In this document: positions 12,153-23,430 of the stretch, one piece after another
Numbering within the stretch: the first letter of the stretch is position 1
Layout of the letters: every line of letters starts with the position of its first letter
NCBI GenBank assembly: GCA_008360975.2
Contig: CM039198.1
Location: forward strand, 8,886,547 to 8,950,546
Reading direction: 5' to 3'
DNA: 64,000 nt
Origin: Lichenostomus cassidix
Lineage: Eukaryota > Chordata > Aves > Passeriformes > Meliphagidae
The notes under the pieces: generated by a model
The model's input: only the letters and a program-made list of their open reading frames with translations
The model's database searches: none
What the model was told of the DNA's origin: nothing
Made by a program: the position numbers and the translations under genes

Positions 12153-12281
12153 AATATATATATATATATATACACACATATATACACACACATATATATA
12201 CACACATATACATATATATACACACATATACATATATATATACACACATATATAGATATATATACATATACATATATATAT

Positions 12282-12343
<62 letters not shown>
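12153..12343. repeat. Compound (TA)n/(CA)n microsatellite
   Basis: A 191-bp alternating purine-pyrimidine tract. The left 140 bp mix TATATA blocks with about nine ACACA-type blocks in a loosely periodic pattern (tacacacatata, catatatatacaca); the right 52 bp (12292-12343) are uninterrupted TA. Such DNA is prone to slippage, cruciform extrusion (TA part) and Z-DNA (CA part). Open frames reading (IY)n through it on the minus strand are artefacts of the repeat. Confidence 0.98.
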
Positions 12344-12346
<3 letters not shown>

Positions 12347-13094
12347 TGTCCAGCATATAAACTTGGTTCCTTTTCTCCCTGATCATGATGGAGGCTACTT
12401 GCATAGAGGAAACATCCCTTGTGAAAGAGAGCCAAATTCACTGGGCTCTGGGTGTATTCAAGTACTCTGTCTGCCTGTCATATGGCAAATTAATTCAGTG
12501 GCAGGATGTGGTGCCATTGCCTCCAGCAGGCAAGTGCCATTCTGCAGGAAGCATAGTTCATCCCAACAGCTGCCTCGTGAGCAGCATAGGGGAGCAGCAA
12601 AGGAGTAACATCTCGCATGCAGGAGTTGCAGCAGTAGCTTCAGAAATGAGATTACAAGTCTGGCTCCATCACAAGTCCCCATTTTCCCAACCATCCATCT
12701 AAAGTTCCCTCAGCAGCAGGCACTGAATGCTCCATGCCTTCAAATTCAGGCAGTCTGAATGCATGAGTCGTGTCTAGCTCTCACCCCACACTCCTTGTTG
12801 TTGCCTGAAAGTTGTTTGAGGCTCTTTAGAGAGAGAAAAAGTCCCATGAGTGAAAAATATGACAATTTGCTGTGACAGTTGTCAAGGAGGATGCCTGTCC
12901 TGTTGCATTGGGGGTGATGGCATTTGATACTTGTTTGAACATGTGGATTATTTTTGAAAGCTGCTTGTCAAAAACTTGATTTACTCCATAGGAGAGGAAG
13001 GAGGGAGGTGGGAGAAGGAAAACCCTCCAACACTCTTGCATGATGAGTTTGGGTTAATTTCCAGAGCTGTTGGGGATAGAAGAGACCAACCCTT
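12344..13094. other. Unique non-coding stretch
   Basis: No gene or recognisable transposon is seen between the microsatellite and the next CR1. The frames at 12385-12702 overlap on both strands and show no domain. Confidence 0.6.
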
Positions 13095-13385
13095 TACATA
13101 AGCACATAGTGATAGGACAAAGGGGAGCAGTTTTAAATGAAAAGAGGAGAGATTTAGCTTAGATGTTAGGAAAAAATTCTTCCCTGTGAGGGTGGGCAGG
13201 CCCTGGCACAGGGTGCCTAGAGAAGCTGTGCTGCCCCTGGATCCCTGGAAGTGTCCAAGGCCAGGCTGGACATTGGGGCTTGGAGCAACCTGGGACAGTG
13301 GAAGGTGTTCCTGCCATGGCAGGGGGGAAACAAGATGATCTTTAAGGTCCATTCCAACCCAAAACCATTCTGGAATTCTGTGTGT
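13095..13385 (+). mobile_element. CR1 LINE 3' region, sense
   Basis: A well-preserved CR1 3' part: 'gataggacaaaggggagca', the 'ttagatgttaggaaaaaattctt' motif at the end of the ORF2 C-terminal region, 'gagaagctgtgctgcccctgg', 'atccctggaagtgtcc', then the 3' UTR 'gacagtggaaggtgttcc' and 'ttccaacccaaaaccattct' tail. The copy is 5'-truncated and non-coding. Relatively low decay suggests one of the younger copies here. Confidence 0.95.
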
Positions 13386-13889
13386 CCACATTCACCTCCA
13401 CTGCAGTCCCAGCAGAGATGATTGTTTCAGTTGGGATCCATTTCCCAGTGGATCTGCAGTTTCATTTTCCCATCACTCTGTGCAGTTGCAGCCACATCCT
13501 GTGTCCAGCTCTCTGTGAGGTTCCCATGTGAACACCATGGACACACTCCATGCTCCAGGACACACTCAGCTCACAGGGTGCAGTGTAGCCTTCAGTACCA
13601 TCCTCTGAAGTGGAACTCTTCCAGTAAAACATTTCAGTGGAGAAAAGAGTGAATTCTGGTAAAACCAAGATTCATTAGAAATTTCCTAATCAGATCTGAT
13701 TAGAAAATTTTCTAATCTATTTCCAAGCTTTCTCAATAATCACTAATTATTAAAAATCAATTCCATTCACCATTTTTACTTGGCTTCCAAGTCAGCTCTG
13801 AAGACAGACAGAAAAGTTAATGCTGGTAGTTCAGATCCTGCCAAAAACCTCATGAGAATCAGCTACTGAAGTTTCTGTGTTTAAGCACT
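13386..13889. other. Unique non-coding stretch
   Basis: No gene is recognised. AT-rich sequence around 13680-13760 has several near-palindromic tctaat/attaga motifs. Confidence 0.55.
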
Positions 13890-14242
13890 GACAGATGGAA
13901 ATGGTATCTGATGCTTTAGTGTTCTTTAATTGAGCTCTCAAAGACATGACAAGGTCCAATGGCTGGAAACCAAAGCCAAAAAAATTCAAATTGGAAATAA
14001 GGTACACATTTTTAACAGTGAGTGTAATTAAACTCTGGAACAGTTTATCAGGGTGTGTGAGGGATTCGTCATGGTTTGATCTCTTCAAATCAAGATTGCA
14101 TGTCTCCCTCAGAAATACTCCATAGCTCAAAGAGATGTTAAGGGGCTCAATGCAGACTTTTAAAAATGTAATTGCCTGACCTGGATGATGCAGGAGGTCG
14201 GGCTATCATATTTGAAGAGATAAGAATCTGTGAATCTAAACC
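13890..14242 (+). mobile_element. Ancient CR1 (L3-like) LINE 3' end, sense
   Basis: The order of motifs matches the 3' end of the old CR1 group abundant in turtles and crocodilians: 'caaggtccaatggctggaaac', 'ttggaaataaggtacacattt', 'ttaacagtgagtgtaattaa', 'ctggaacagtttatca', 'aaatcaagattgcatgt', 'atgcaggaggtcgggct', and a terminal repeat 'agaatctgtgaatcta'. Strong decay fits an ancient insertion. The left boundary is approximate. Non-coding. Confidence 0.85.
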
Positions 14243-15959
14243 CAAACAAGTCCCCTGATTCCAAGCCCTGCATTTAAACTTAATTTGCACCTCAATTCCC
14301 CCCTGCTTGGAGAAGTAAGAAGGATTTTCTAAGGCAGTAATTTGAGGAGTTTAATGCACTCTTTTCATCTATGAGAATTTTGGCCAAGATGTTGAAGAGC
14401 TTGGACCTTCCCTTTGGGCTTTCTGACCCCAGCTCTCAGGTGGTTCTGTGTGGTTAACTAGAGCTAACCCTGCAGTCAGAAGTGCTGCTGAGCATCTTGT
14501 GGAGCCAGGGATTCACTGGCCACTTGCCCATGGCTCCAGGAACACCCTTCTCCTCTGCTTGCAATTATGGGGATTCTGCTCATCTCCACAGCTAAATTTA
14601 TCTTGGTGCCATGCAGCTCTTACGTTCTCCAGAGTTAATTAGTGCTGCTGGGAAAGCTGAATCATGAAGTGCATCGTTAAGGATGATGCACAGGTTAGGA
14701 AAAAGTCAGGCCAGCAGTGTTTCAGGCACCTCCATTTTCCTGAGGTTCCACATGCTCCTTCCCCAGTTTCACTTTTATATGGCACTTTGTAACGACTGGC
14801 ATCTCAGCCACAGCCACTGGGTGCAGTTGCCAAGAAAAACTGGCAAAACAGAAGGTGGGAGAGAGGAATTAACTGGCTCCAAGTTTCTCTAGAGAGGCTT
14901 TTCTTACCAGAAAGAAACTGTTCAGCAGTGCAATGGCAGGTCATACCTGCAGAGCAAACGGGTTTCCTCAGTCTGAAGACATCTACAGACCACAGTAATA
15001 ATACAGCAGAAATATCAGTTTGATTTTTAAGGGACACCTGAGGATGCAAAGGAATTGCCCTTTATTAGAAAGGCCAGACCAGAATCTCTCTTGGTGCATA
15101 TCGAATACAGAATATATTTCACTCACTGCATTTACTCTCAAGGAGCTTTGCTGCTTCTCCCCAACCCAACATACTTTATATCAAGACCTCATAGTCATCA
15201 TGTACTTTGGTATTTTTGTAGAAGGAAACCTGGCAGCCAAGGGGGTCAGGGAGGCTTTGGAGCATTCATGTGCTGCCTGGGATTACTGTTTTGGGAATGG
15301 CTCTGCCTGCTGTAGATGCTGTTGTTCTGAAGCCTTGCATTATCTCCACAGCCCTCATTCTTGGTCCTTTGTTTTATTGGGGATGGGTTGGATGGACCAA
15401 CAGCACAGCACAATGTAATGTAATGAGTTATGTGTTTTGTGGATGATGGTGATGGAAGGACTTGTGTGTTATTATCCAGAACTCGTGCAGCCAAGGGTCC
15501 AAGGTTAGCTGGAAACAGCTGAAGGCAGCAATGGTGGTTTTAATTCTAGAAGATGCCTTTCAGTCTCTGGCTGGACAAAATCCTACCCCAGTTTGCTGCT
15601 GCTAATGACACAGAGGCACCCAGTGTGTGCCACAGGCACTGCAAGTGGAACCCAACGAGTGGAAGGAGTGGAAGAGCATCCTGCTGGCTCATTCCTTGGT
15701 TCTGCCTCTGCCTACAGTCCTTCCCTGCCAGGCTGCCACCTTCTCTGTGCCTCTACATCCCAGGAGAGTGGCCAGCTGAGGCAGCACATTGTTTTAACCT
15801 CATCTGGGATGATTTGCCATCCTTGGGCATGTTTAGGTAATGTCAGTGTCACAGGCAGGGTGACTCCAGCACATCAGAGTCACCTGGGTTTGCCCCATCT
15901 GGCAGCAGCACAGCAGAGTGTGCCAGCACAAGGTGGTGCCTCTTGGAGCACATTTGCTG
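14243..15959. other. Unique non-coding stretch
   Basis: No gene is recognised. Short open frames (for example 15020-15418 and 15593-16057 on the plus strand) have no recognisable domains, and the second overlaps the antisense part of the next CR1. Confidence 0.55.
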
Positions 15960-16640
15960 CTTTTGCTGATCTGAATCTGCGACCTCCTGCACACAGGAGA
16001 AAAAACTTTCATTTCCTCTTTTGGCCCTTGTATCTTTATTGTTCAACCCGTGCATGACATCCTTTATCAGTTTTGTGAAATTCCTTACTGCTGACTTATA
16101 TTCATTGCCTTTACTGTTTCTTGTTTTCCATGGAGAAGAATTTACCATTTATTTTCTACTTTATGATTTGGCTTTTGCTTGTCCCCCAAGCCAGAGCAGC
16201 TTTTTGCCAGCTCAGGCTTCTTTCTTTTCCATGGGATTGTGGTTCCTCTGTGTAGGGAGGAAAATGATCTTGAACAGTTCCCAGTTATCATTCAGATTCC
16301 TGCTGAAATTCTTTCTTTCAATTGTTTGGCTTTGTAATTATTTTCAGCTTTGTTAAGCTGGCATTGGAAATCATCAAGTAGATACATTACTCATTTGGAC
16401 TTTATTCTATTTGCACATAACAAATGTAATCAAATCAGTCTCTTGTACCTAAGCTGCTCCTATATTTTTACATTCTGTCATCAGTTCCCCTTGATCTGCA
16501 AGAATGAGGTCTAATATAGAATTTCTTCCATGTTAGATGCAATTGTTTTTGTGTCTGGATATTTTCAAGCATAATTTTAGGAATTCTGAGCACATTTTTA
16601 GTATTTGCAGCACAAGGCTCCAACATATGGCTTTCAAAAT
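15960..16640 (-). mobile_element. Ancient CR1 ORF2 fragment: endonuclease C-terminus and linker, inverted
   Basis: On the minus strand, positions 16514 down to about 16473 encode LDLILADQGELMTE, the conserved stretch near the end of the CR1 apurinic endonuclease domain. It is followed at about 16460-16416 by SLGTRD, a small frame-shifting deletion, then DLITFVMC, which correspond to the 'SDHDLITF' box. Further on, 'NDNWELFK' (about 16300-16270) and 'AVRNFTKLIKD...AKRGNESFF' (about 16085-16000) match the linker before the reverse transcriptase. The frame is broken, so this is a dead ORF2. It lies head-on against the sense reverse-transcriptase part that starts about 50 bp further right. Confidence 0.78.
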
Positions 16641-16689
16641 TAAATCCCCCCAGAAATGCAGCTCTCTTTCTTGAGTGAAATAACTGTGT

Positions 16690-17184
16690 TTACAATAGCT
16701 CAGTGCTACATGAAAATGATAGTGTTGTTAGTAATATTGAACAGAATTTTGAAGAGTTCAATAAATATTTCTGTTTCTTTCAAGGGAAAAAGGGAAATCA
16801 TGTGATCATGTCCTTTAACAATAAAACACCTTTTATACTGAGTGAGTTTTGTATAGCAGCTCTTAATTAGAGATAGTAAATCCCAGCAAGTTACATCTGT
16901 GTGGAAGAATTTTAGCTGTGTGCCATTATTTTTTAAGGGATAAACAAGGTAGCCCACAGAATTGCAGATTTTCCTGCCTGACATTAATCCGAGACAAAAT
17001 AATGGAATTGCTGATAGGGCATGTAATTAGTAAAGAATTAAAGGGATTAATGAAAGTAGTGTCAATCAACATGGGCTTATAGAATATAGCTCTTGTCTAA
17101 TTAGATTTTTTTTTCCAGGAAAGATTACAAATTGTGTTGATAAATGTAATAGTACTGCTGTGATAACCTTCTGGGAAGGCCTGA
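16690..17184 (+). mobile_element. Ancient CR1 ORF2 fragment: reverse transcriptase, N-terminal half
   Basis: On the plus strand, 16751-16786 encodes EEFNKYFCFFQG, the start of the CR1 reverse-transcriptase region. Positions 16978-17016 encode LTLIRDKIMELLI (family pattern SLTSIPGKIMEWLI), 17064-17106 NQHGLIEYSSCLIRF, and about 17124-17168 ITNCVDKCNS. These segments are in the right order for ORF2 but in different frames with stops between them, so the gene is dead. The sequence breaks at about 17185, where a younger CR1 tail is inserted, and resumes after it. Confidence 0.85.
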
Positions 17185-17285
17185 GGAAGGTCTGATCTCT
17201 GGCCCTGCTTTGAGGAGCAGCTTGGACTAGGTGACTCCTGAGGTCCTTTCCAGCCTGGAGCACCCAGTGGTCCTGTGCAAGTATT
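17185..17285 (+). mobile_element. Younger CR1 tail nested inside the old CR1
   Basis: About 100 bp of a CR1 3' end ('ctgctttgaggagcag', 'cttggactaggtgactcc', 'tgaggtcctttccagcc') interrupt the old reverse-transcriptase sequence. The flanks (ttctgggaaggcctgag before; gcaaaccaattaggcacc and onward after) both match old CR1 ORF2. It is therefore a later, heavily 5'-truncated insertion. Confidence 0.7.
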
Positions 17286-18235
17286 GCCTTTGGCTGCAAA
17301 TAACTTCTTACACAAGACTGCAATGATAGCAAACCAATTAGGCACCACTAGAATAGATAAGAAACTGCTGTAGTCTCCAGTTTATAATGGAAATTCATCA
17401 GTGAATGGACATGCTCCTAATGGAGTCCTGGGGTTATCACAGGTCTGTCTCTGTGGTGAGGCCAAAACCTGCAGATCACTGAAATAAAAGGCAGATCACC
17501 AGAGCAGAATGAGTCAGGTCCCATCAGTAACCTGACTGAGAACAAGCACCATGTTTTAATAGGATCCATGTAGAGCTGAGCCACGTCCTGGGAGCTGCTG
17601 ACACTGAAAAGGATGTGTGGAGCTGTGGCACCATCAGCAAGCACAGCCCTCTGTGTGGGAGGGTGACAGATGTCATATTTGGGGATATAAAACCAGGAAT
17701 ATTTGAGACAAGGAGGAGGGGACTCCTCCTGCAGTTTCCATTTGTTATTGGTAGCTCGAGGAAGATGTTGTCATCAACAGCTGGAGAGAATTGAGAAAAA
17801 GGACTCATTAAATGATTGGAAAGCTCATCCATCCACTGGAGACTGGAGGAGATACTTTCCATTACCTGACAAAGAGGAAGGTGACAGAGAGTTTTGATGA
17901 CTCTGATGGACAGAAACATAAATACAGTGAAAAAGCTGAGTCCAGTCCAGCAAACCAAGGCAATAAAACCCAACAGAGAGATACTAAAGGTAGAGGAATT
18001 CAGACTAGACAGAAACCACACTCAGCAGTGAGAGCAATTAACCACTCACAAGAGCACACTGAGAAATATGAAGCTCTCTGTTTCATTGGAAATTTTTACA
18101 CGGTTGTTCTTTTCCTAGTATTTCTTTTCTCGTTTTAAAAAGAATCAGTTCTGGGAAGTCTTATGACCTGTTTTATATAAGAGGTCAGAAGTGAAAACCA
18201 CAGAGGTCTCATCTGGTTTTGTCATTGATTACTCC
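17286..18235 (+). mobile_element. Ancient CR1: reverse transcriptase C-terminal half and 3' UTR
   Basis: The old CR1 resumes. Codons at 17419-17445 give NGVLGLSQV (family GVPQGS motif). The catalytic FADD box is decayed to PADH followed by a stop at 17468-17482, so the second aspartate is lost. Later motifs follow in order: 'caagcaccatgttttaata', 'gctgctgacactgaaaagga', 'gatgttgtcatcaacagctg', 'acaaagaggaaggtgacag', 'ggaattcagactagacag', 'agtgagagcaattaaccact', and the 3' end 'gggaagtcttatgacctg', 'ataagaggtcagaag'. Deletions shorten the ORF. Together with the previous pieces this is the longest single transposon copy in the window. Confidence 0.82.
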
Positions 18236-18824
18236 AAGGGCTTCTGACACCAAGTGTGCTCCCAGCTCAGCTGCCTGTGTCTAACACAGGAGGAGAGTCC
18301 AAAACCTGGCTGATCTAGAAGTGAACCAGAAGTTTTATTTGTTTCTTACCAGCTTAGATGAGGATTTTAGGAAAAAGCAGCGAACCCAGGACTGAATTTT
18401 CTGAACACCTTTTTGCTTACAAGCATTTCAGACACAGATAAATCCACTCAGCTTCTTACTGATTCCTTCCCCTCTTTGGAGATGAGAAGAACATCCACAC
18501 AGGCAAGACAGGCTCCCCTTATTGCTGTGTCTCCCAGGATGAGAACATTGTTTAGAGGATATCTCTGGACTGTTCTTGCAGCCACTGAGCTCAGTTCAGA
18601 AACACACAGAGGTAAATCAGCACAAATCCCACTAGTGTGGACATTTAAAAATCAAGTTTCTTGTCTTGAATGACTTCTGATTTTATCCTGCTCATCACTC
18701 CCAGGTGCTGGGAGTAGCAGAGACTCCCCTGGCACATCCCACCCAGCAGCTAAGTCACTCTGTGCAGCTCAGCTCTGTCCCCTGTCACTCACTAACTCAC
18801 CAGGAGATATCGATGCTTTACTGA
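18236..18824. other. Unique non-coding stretch
   Basis: No gene or repeat is recognised between the old CR1 and the LTR candidate. Confidence 0.55.
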
Positions 18825-19213
18825 TGCCTAAAATAGGCTACCTGAAAACAGAGGCCAAAGCAAATAGGAGTATAAAAAGTGGACAAATTTATTCAAGGCC
18901 TTCAAGGTACATTTGGGCAAACAAAGTCACCCTCAAGGGAATACAACCAAAAATGGACACTGAGTCACGAGCTCTTTACCTTTTTTAAGTTTTGTCTTAT
19001 TAACATATTGGTCCCTAATTCTCCAATCACACCTGCAGGTGATGATAACCACCCCAGGCCCTGCTCCCCCCTTTCCACTGTTATTTATACATTTTCAGGC
19101 CCTAGGCTAAGGAATATGTCCTTGAGTCTCTATCCAGAGAGCTTTGTTTTGGCTAAATGTGTTGGGAACAGAGGTTTTCAGCATTCTGTAAGAGCACAGA
19201 ACTACAAGTTACA
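18825..19213 (-). mobile_element. Candidate endogenous retrovirus LTR, antisense
   Basis: Read on the minus strand, the block begins with 'tgtaacttgtagttctgtgc', carries a TATAAATA-like site (plus about 19080-19090), and has 'ccttgaaggccttgaataaa', with AATAAA at plus 18888-18893 followed by a U5-like part. The combination resembles avian LTRs. No target-site duplication could be fixed, the TATA-to-polyadenylation distance is unusually long, and no internal region is seen. Boundaries are approximate. Confidence 0.5.
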
Positions 19214-22200
19214 GATACATGAAGAGAAAAAACCACCCAAAATTATTAAGGCATCATTACACTGACTAAGGATATACCCAAGACTAAATGCAATGCCCAG
19301 AAGGTGAAGATGAGCAGAGATGAATTCCCCCTGAGATTTGTGTCTGCAGGCTGCTGAGCCAGCCTGTCCCCACTGGTCCTCTAATGCACTTTATGTCCCA
19401 CCTGGCTGTTAATTCACATTCAGCTCTGAAAGTGCCCAAATGCTTTTAAACTCCTGAATATTTTCAAGAATTCACTTAAACACTTGGAAACAGTAGGGAA
19501 AAAGAATAGCAGCATGTGAATGAATGTGATTAATGGGTCATGGTTATTCCCAGATCCTTCTCTTTAATATAATTACTTCATTATAAGGTATGCATGTCAC
19601 AGAACTTCTACAAACAAGTGCTGATGTCTGGCTGCTTGGACTCTTTAAAGTCCAGATCTTGGAGAGGAAAAGAAATTTGGAATGGAGAAAAACAGCAATT
19701 AAAGCTAAATGGTAAAATGGAGAGTTAATGTGTAGTGAGTAAAACTCCTTTTAGTGGAAAATGTTTTTTGTGTTAACTTTTGTAAGAAAACAGTTTTCCA
19801 TACACGTCAGGCTTGAGAGTTAAAGTTAATGGTGTTAAAAAACAGAGGACTGAAAAATGTTCCCTTTGGTGTGATTTATTCAATGAGAATTTGCTTGAAA
19901 AGTTATTTTGGCAAAGGGTGCTGGCCTTTGCCTAATGCTTGCAACAAAGGTCCTTGCTGTGTTACTAGGATGGGGACAGCCCCAAATTTATGATTTCCCA
20001 ATTCAGATTACATAACCTATTTTGTTGTATTGTTGACCCCTTTTTGAATAGAATGCTACCCTTTAAATGTACTTTTTTTCCCTTCTGGAAAAACACATCA
20101 AGCAAATGCTGATCTCACTCTGCCTGGAGTAAAGCTTGGGACATGCTGGGATGCTCAGAGACAGAATTTGTGAGTCAATCTGCACTGAAAGCAGACTGAA
20201 AAGTGAGTTGAACCGTTTCTACCCATTACATGCTCTTTAGCAAGGTAGTTAGAGCCTGAAATTCCTCATGTATTTGTATTCCTCATGTATTCCCCGTATT
20301 TGTATGGCCAAAAAAGGCTGTCCAGTAGCAGAGCTGCCTCTCCCTGGGCTGTGGTGGAGGGAGAGGTTGGTAAAGGAGTTGAGTGGCAGCAGAAGCATGG
20401 CTGGGTGCTCTAGGGATCCTTACTGGGAGCAGCACTGGGTGCTCTGGGGAGGGAAGGGGTTTTCACTACTGCCCATCAAACCTTCAGACATTAAGCTGTT
20501 TGAACTGACAACCTGCTTGCTCCTTACTCACCCCAGCACTCAAAAAAAATGATGCCTCTGATCCATAGTAGGTAGAAGTTGAGGGCAGTTTCCCTTTTAG
20601 CATCAGAAGGTTTTATCTCTTGAAGCATCCTCTGGATTTTCATCTACTTCTGACACTGATAAATTAGGTCTATCACTTCACTCTGGTTTCCCTGAATTAG
20701 GCTATGGAGACATGTGGGTTTTGTTCTGACTGTGGCTCATATCCTTCTAAAGCAAAGGCTCATGAATGGGCTTTTGAAATCTGTCTGCCCCCTGTCCCCT
20801 TTTCCAGCCCCCTAATTTAGTGCTACTTTTTATAATTTGGACCTCTCAAAATATCTGAATTCTGCCTGTTAAAGAACCCTGTAAATACAGAGTCAGTGTA
20901 GGTTGGCAGAGGTCCACTGGCCTCCAAGAAAAGCTGGTTGGCACCATTTGGGAATCTATTCTGGTGTTTAGAATTAATTTATCAAGACAGTCCAGAGAGG
21001 CAGAGATTAAAATTAATAGGGTTAAAACTCTGGTTTGGAGCCCACCCATGTCAGAAATTCTATTTTCATGAGCTCATATTGAGCAAGACTGCATTGCATG
21101 GCTCTTTCAGAAGAAAGCCATAAACATCTTGAGGTTCCATGCTCTCTGGGCACATGGATGTACAGATCCTGTGTTTAATGTATATTTTGAAACTGCTGCT
21201 CTTTCCAGCCCTCCCATTTGCTTTATCCTGTTTGGATCCTGGAGAGTCCAGTGGCAAAGACAAAACACATCATGGAATCCTCACTGTAAACACCTGAGAA
21301 TGCAATTTGTGCTTGGTTAAAAGGTTTCCCAGTGATGATTTTAATCCTTCAATGAATTAAACCCTGAATGACACCCCTGTGACCCAATGATACTGAGGTA
21401 CAGCAGTATCTGAAAGCTTTTGGATGTGTGGGATTTCAGCTCCTGTAGTGAGAGGTTTGGAAGGCAGAGCTGGAGCCTCTCACCCTCCTCCAGCTCCAGC
21501 TCACTGCAGCCACTGCAATGATCTTGCTGGGATGGATTCTGGGATCAGCACCAGTGCAGCAGCAGATTAGACCAGGGGAATAATGTTGATTATGTCCTCC
21601 TTCACATCTGTCCAAGAGAGGCTTTGTTAATGTTACAGCTGAGTCAGATTTCCCTGACTTGGTAGATGGGTGTGTTTATCCTGGAGAAAATCCCACATTC
21701 CTCCCTTTGTGAGTTCAGAGAACCCATATTTACCAGTGCAAGGGGCTGGGGAGAGCAAGGAGGTGGCAAGACCCACATGGATAAAGTCATTAAACTACTA
21801 CTTTGACATGTATTCCTTGAAGGGTGTTGGAAGATTTTCAGATTGACAAGGATTTGAGCAAAAATGTTCACCATGTAGTTCCCAGAATGGTTCCTAAATC
21901 CAGCTTTAGGTCCTGTCATAAAAGAAGATTGATTTCTAGTGGCACAGAAGAGCTCCATCTCTGGATTGCAGAGAGCCTGAATGCCCAGATGTGGAGTCAG
22001 AACCCAGCTTTGTGCTCTTACAATTGAAACCCAGGCACCAGAATGCTGTTTTCTGCAAACTGTGCTGCCCAGGGATGTTTTCACTGCTATGAAAGCTTTC
22101 TATGAAGACTGATTTCAAGTTACCCTCCTGCTTATCCTCAGTGCCAGCAGCCCTTAGGACAAATAAAACTGACCCCCAAATGACCTGAGCTCCTTGCCCA

Positions 22201-23382
22201 TACTGAGTTTTCAGTTTAGCTCAGTTTATGAATTTGGATTTGGATCACTGTTGGGTTCAGAGCCATCTGCCTTGTGTTAGGATTCCACTGCTGCCTCTTC
22301 AGCCAGACTTCAGATGGTTGTTCTGGCAGGAGAAGGCCAGGTTCTCAGTTACATGGTAGTAATAACTGGATTTTCAAATGGAAGGAAATGATGTTGTTAT
22401 CTATTTGGAAGCACTCTGTGTGCAAAGGGAAATTGTACCCAATGTGTTTAGCTTTATTATTATTATAACCCATCATCTTCTCTTGAAAGTAGAGGTGGCC
22501 TTAAAAAGAGTACAAACTGCAAGGAATTTAGCTTTTTTTCCCCCAGAAATATGTTTGCTTTTAATGACATTTTCGTCTATAAAAGCTAAAAATAACATGC
22601 CTTATTAAGTTCAAAGCACTCTGGGACACAGTTTGCTCTTTCTGGCTGAGAAGGTAAAATTTTCCTCTGAGAGGATCACGTTTTCCATTGGGTTTGGTGT
22701 TTTGTCTGCCTGCCAGCTGCAATTTGTGTGTCTGTGGAAAATGGAGGAGACCTGTGACGCACCATTCACAAACCTGGGGCTCTGAGGAGCTGATGTCTCG
22801 TTCCTACACAGAGAAAAGCTGTTGCTGTCTCCTTATTTTGTCAGGAGGAGAGTGAATGATGCCAACACAGCTGATACAAGTGCTCAAGCCAATCACACTG
22901 CTCTGTACCTGGACTTTTCAAACCTCTGGTTTCATCAGAAGATGTTTCTAGTTGCAGTCTAGCATTGTACAGCAAAAGTCCCTGGGAAACTGCCCAGTTA
23001 CTGCTTTGGTTTGGGAAGGGAGGGTGAAAGCACAATAATTTCAAACATATGTGGCACCTCAATGTACAGCACTGCCACTTGGTCCTCAGTGCAGGCAAGA
23101 AGTGTCATTTCCTCCTTACATGATCTCATCTGGATTGTTCCTGGAATTGTACCTGGAGAGGGAAAGAAATACAGAGCAGCCCAGCACATAACAACTCAAT
23201 AAATGGTGTCAGGAGTGTGTGGTGCAAGGAAGGAAGTCAGGAGGTGGGTGCAAGGAGGTCAGGATGTGAGCAGGGCTGGGCTGGATGCAGGCCAGGAGTG
23301 GCCAGGATGCTGGAGCACTGGGTGGAAGGCTGAGCAGACAGCTGGAGACTTGAAGAAAAGATGCTTGATGGAGCCCTGCAGG
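19214..23382. other. Unique non-coding stretch
   Basis: No gene is recognised over about 4.2 kb. There is a small local duplication at 20261-20303 (attcctcatgtatttgt repeated with a 9-bp insertion). Open frames such as 21644-22084 (minus, 146 codons) show no domain or splice context. Confidence 0.55.
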
Positions 23383-23430
23383 GTGCAGGGACACCTTCCA
23401 CTAGACTCCATAATGCTCCATCCTTCACTG
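23383..23430 (-). mobile_element. Short CR1 fragment, antisense
   Basis: 'gtgcagggacaccttccact' followed by 'agactccataatgctccatcc' matches the antisense form of the CR1 3' UTR (gggcagggacaccttccact...ctccaagcc). Only about 45 bp are recognisable, so the boundaries and subfamily are uncertain. Confidence 0.5.

Noticed and set aside
12040..12441. Minus-strand frames of 89-133 codons rich in IYIYIY
   Set aside because: They are direct translations of the TA/CA microsatellite; any frame through such a repeat stays open.
17524..18021. Minus-strand frame of 165 codons
   Set aside because: It lies antisense to the old CR1 reverse-transcriptase and 3' UTR sequence and is a shadow of that element.
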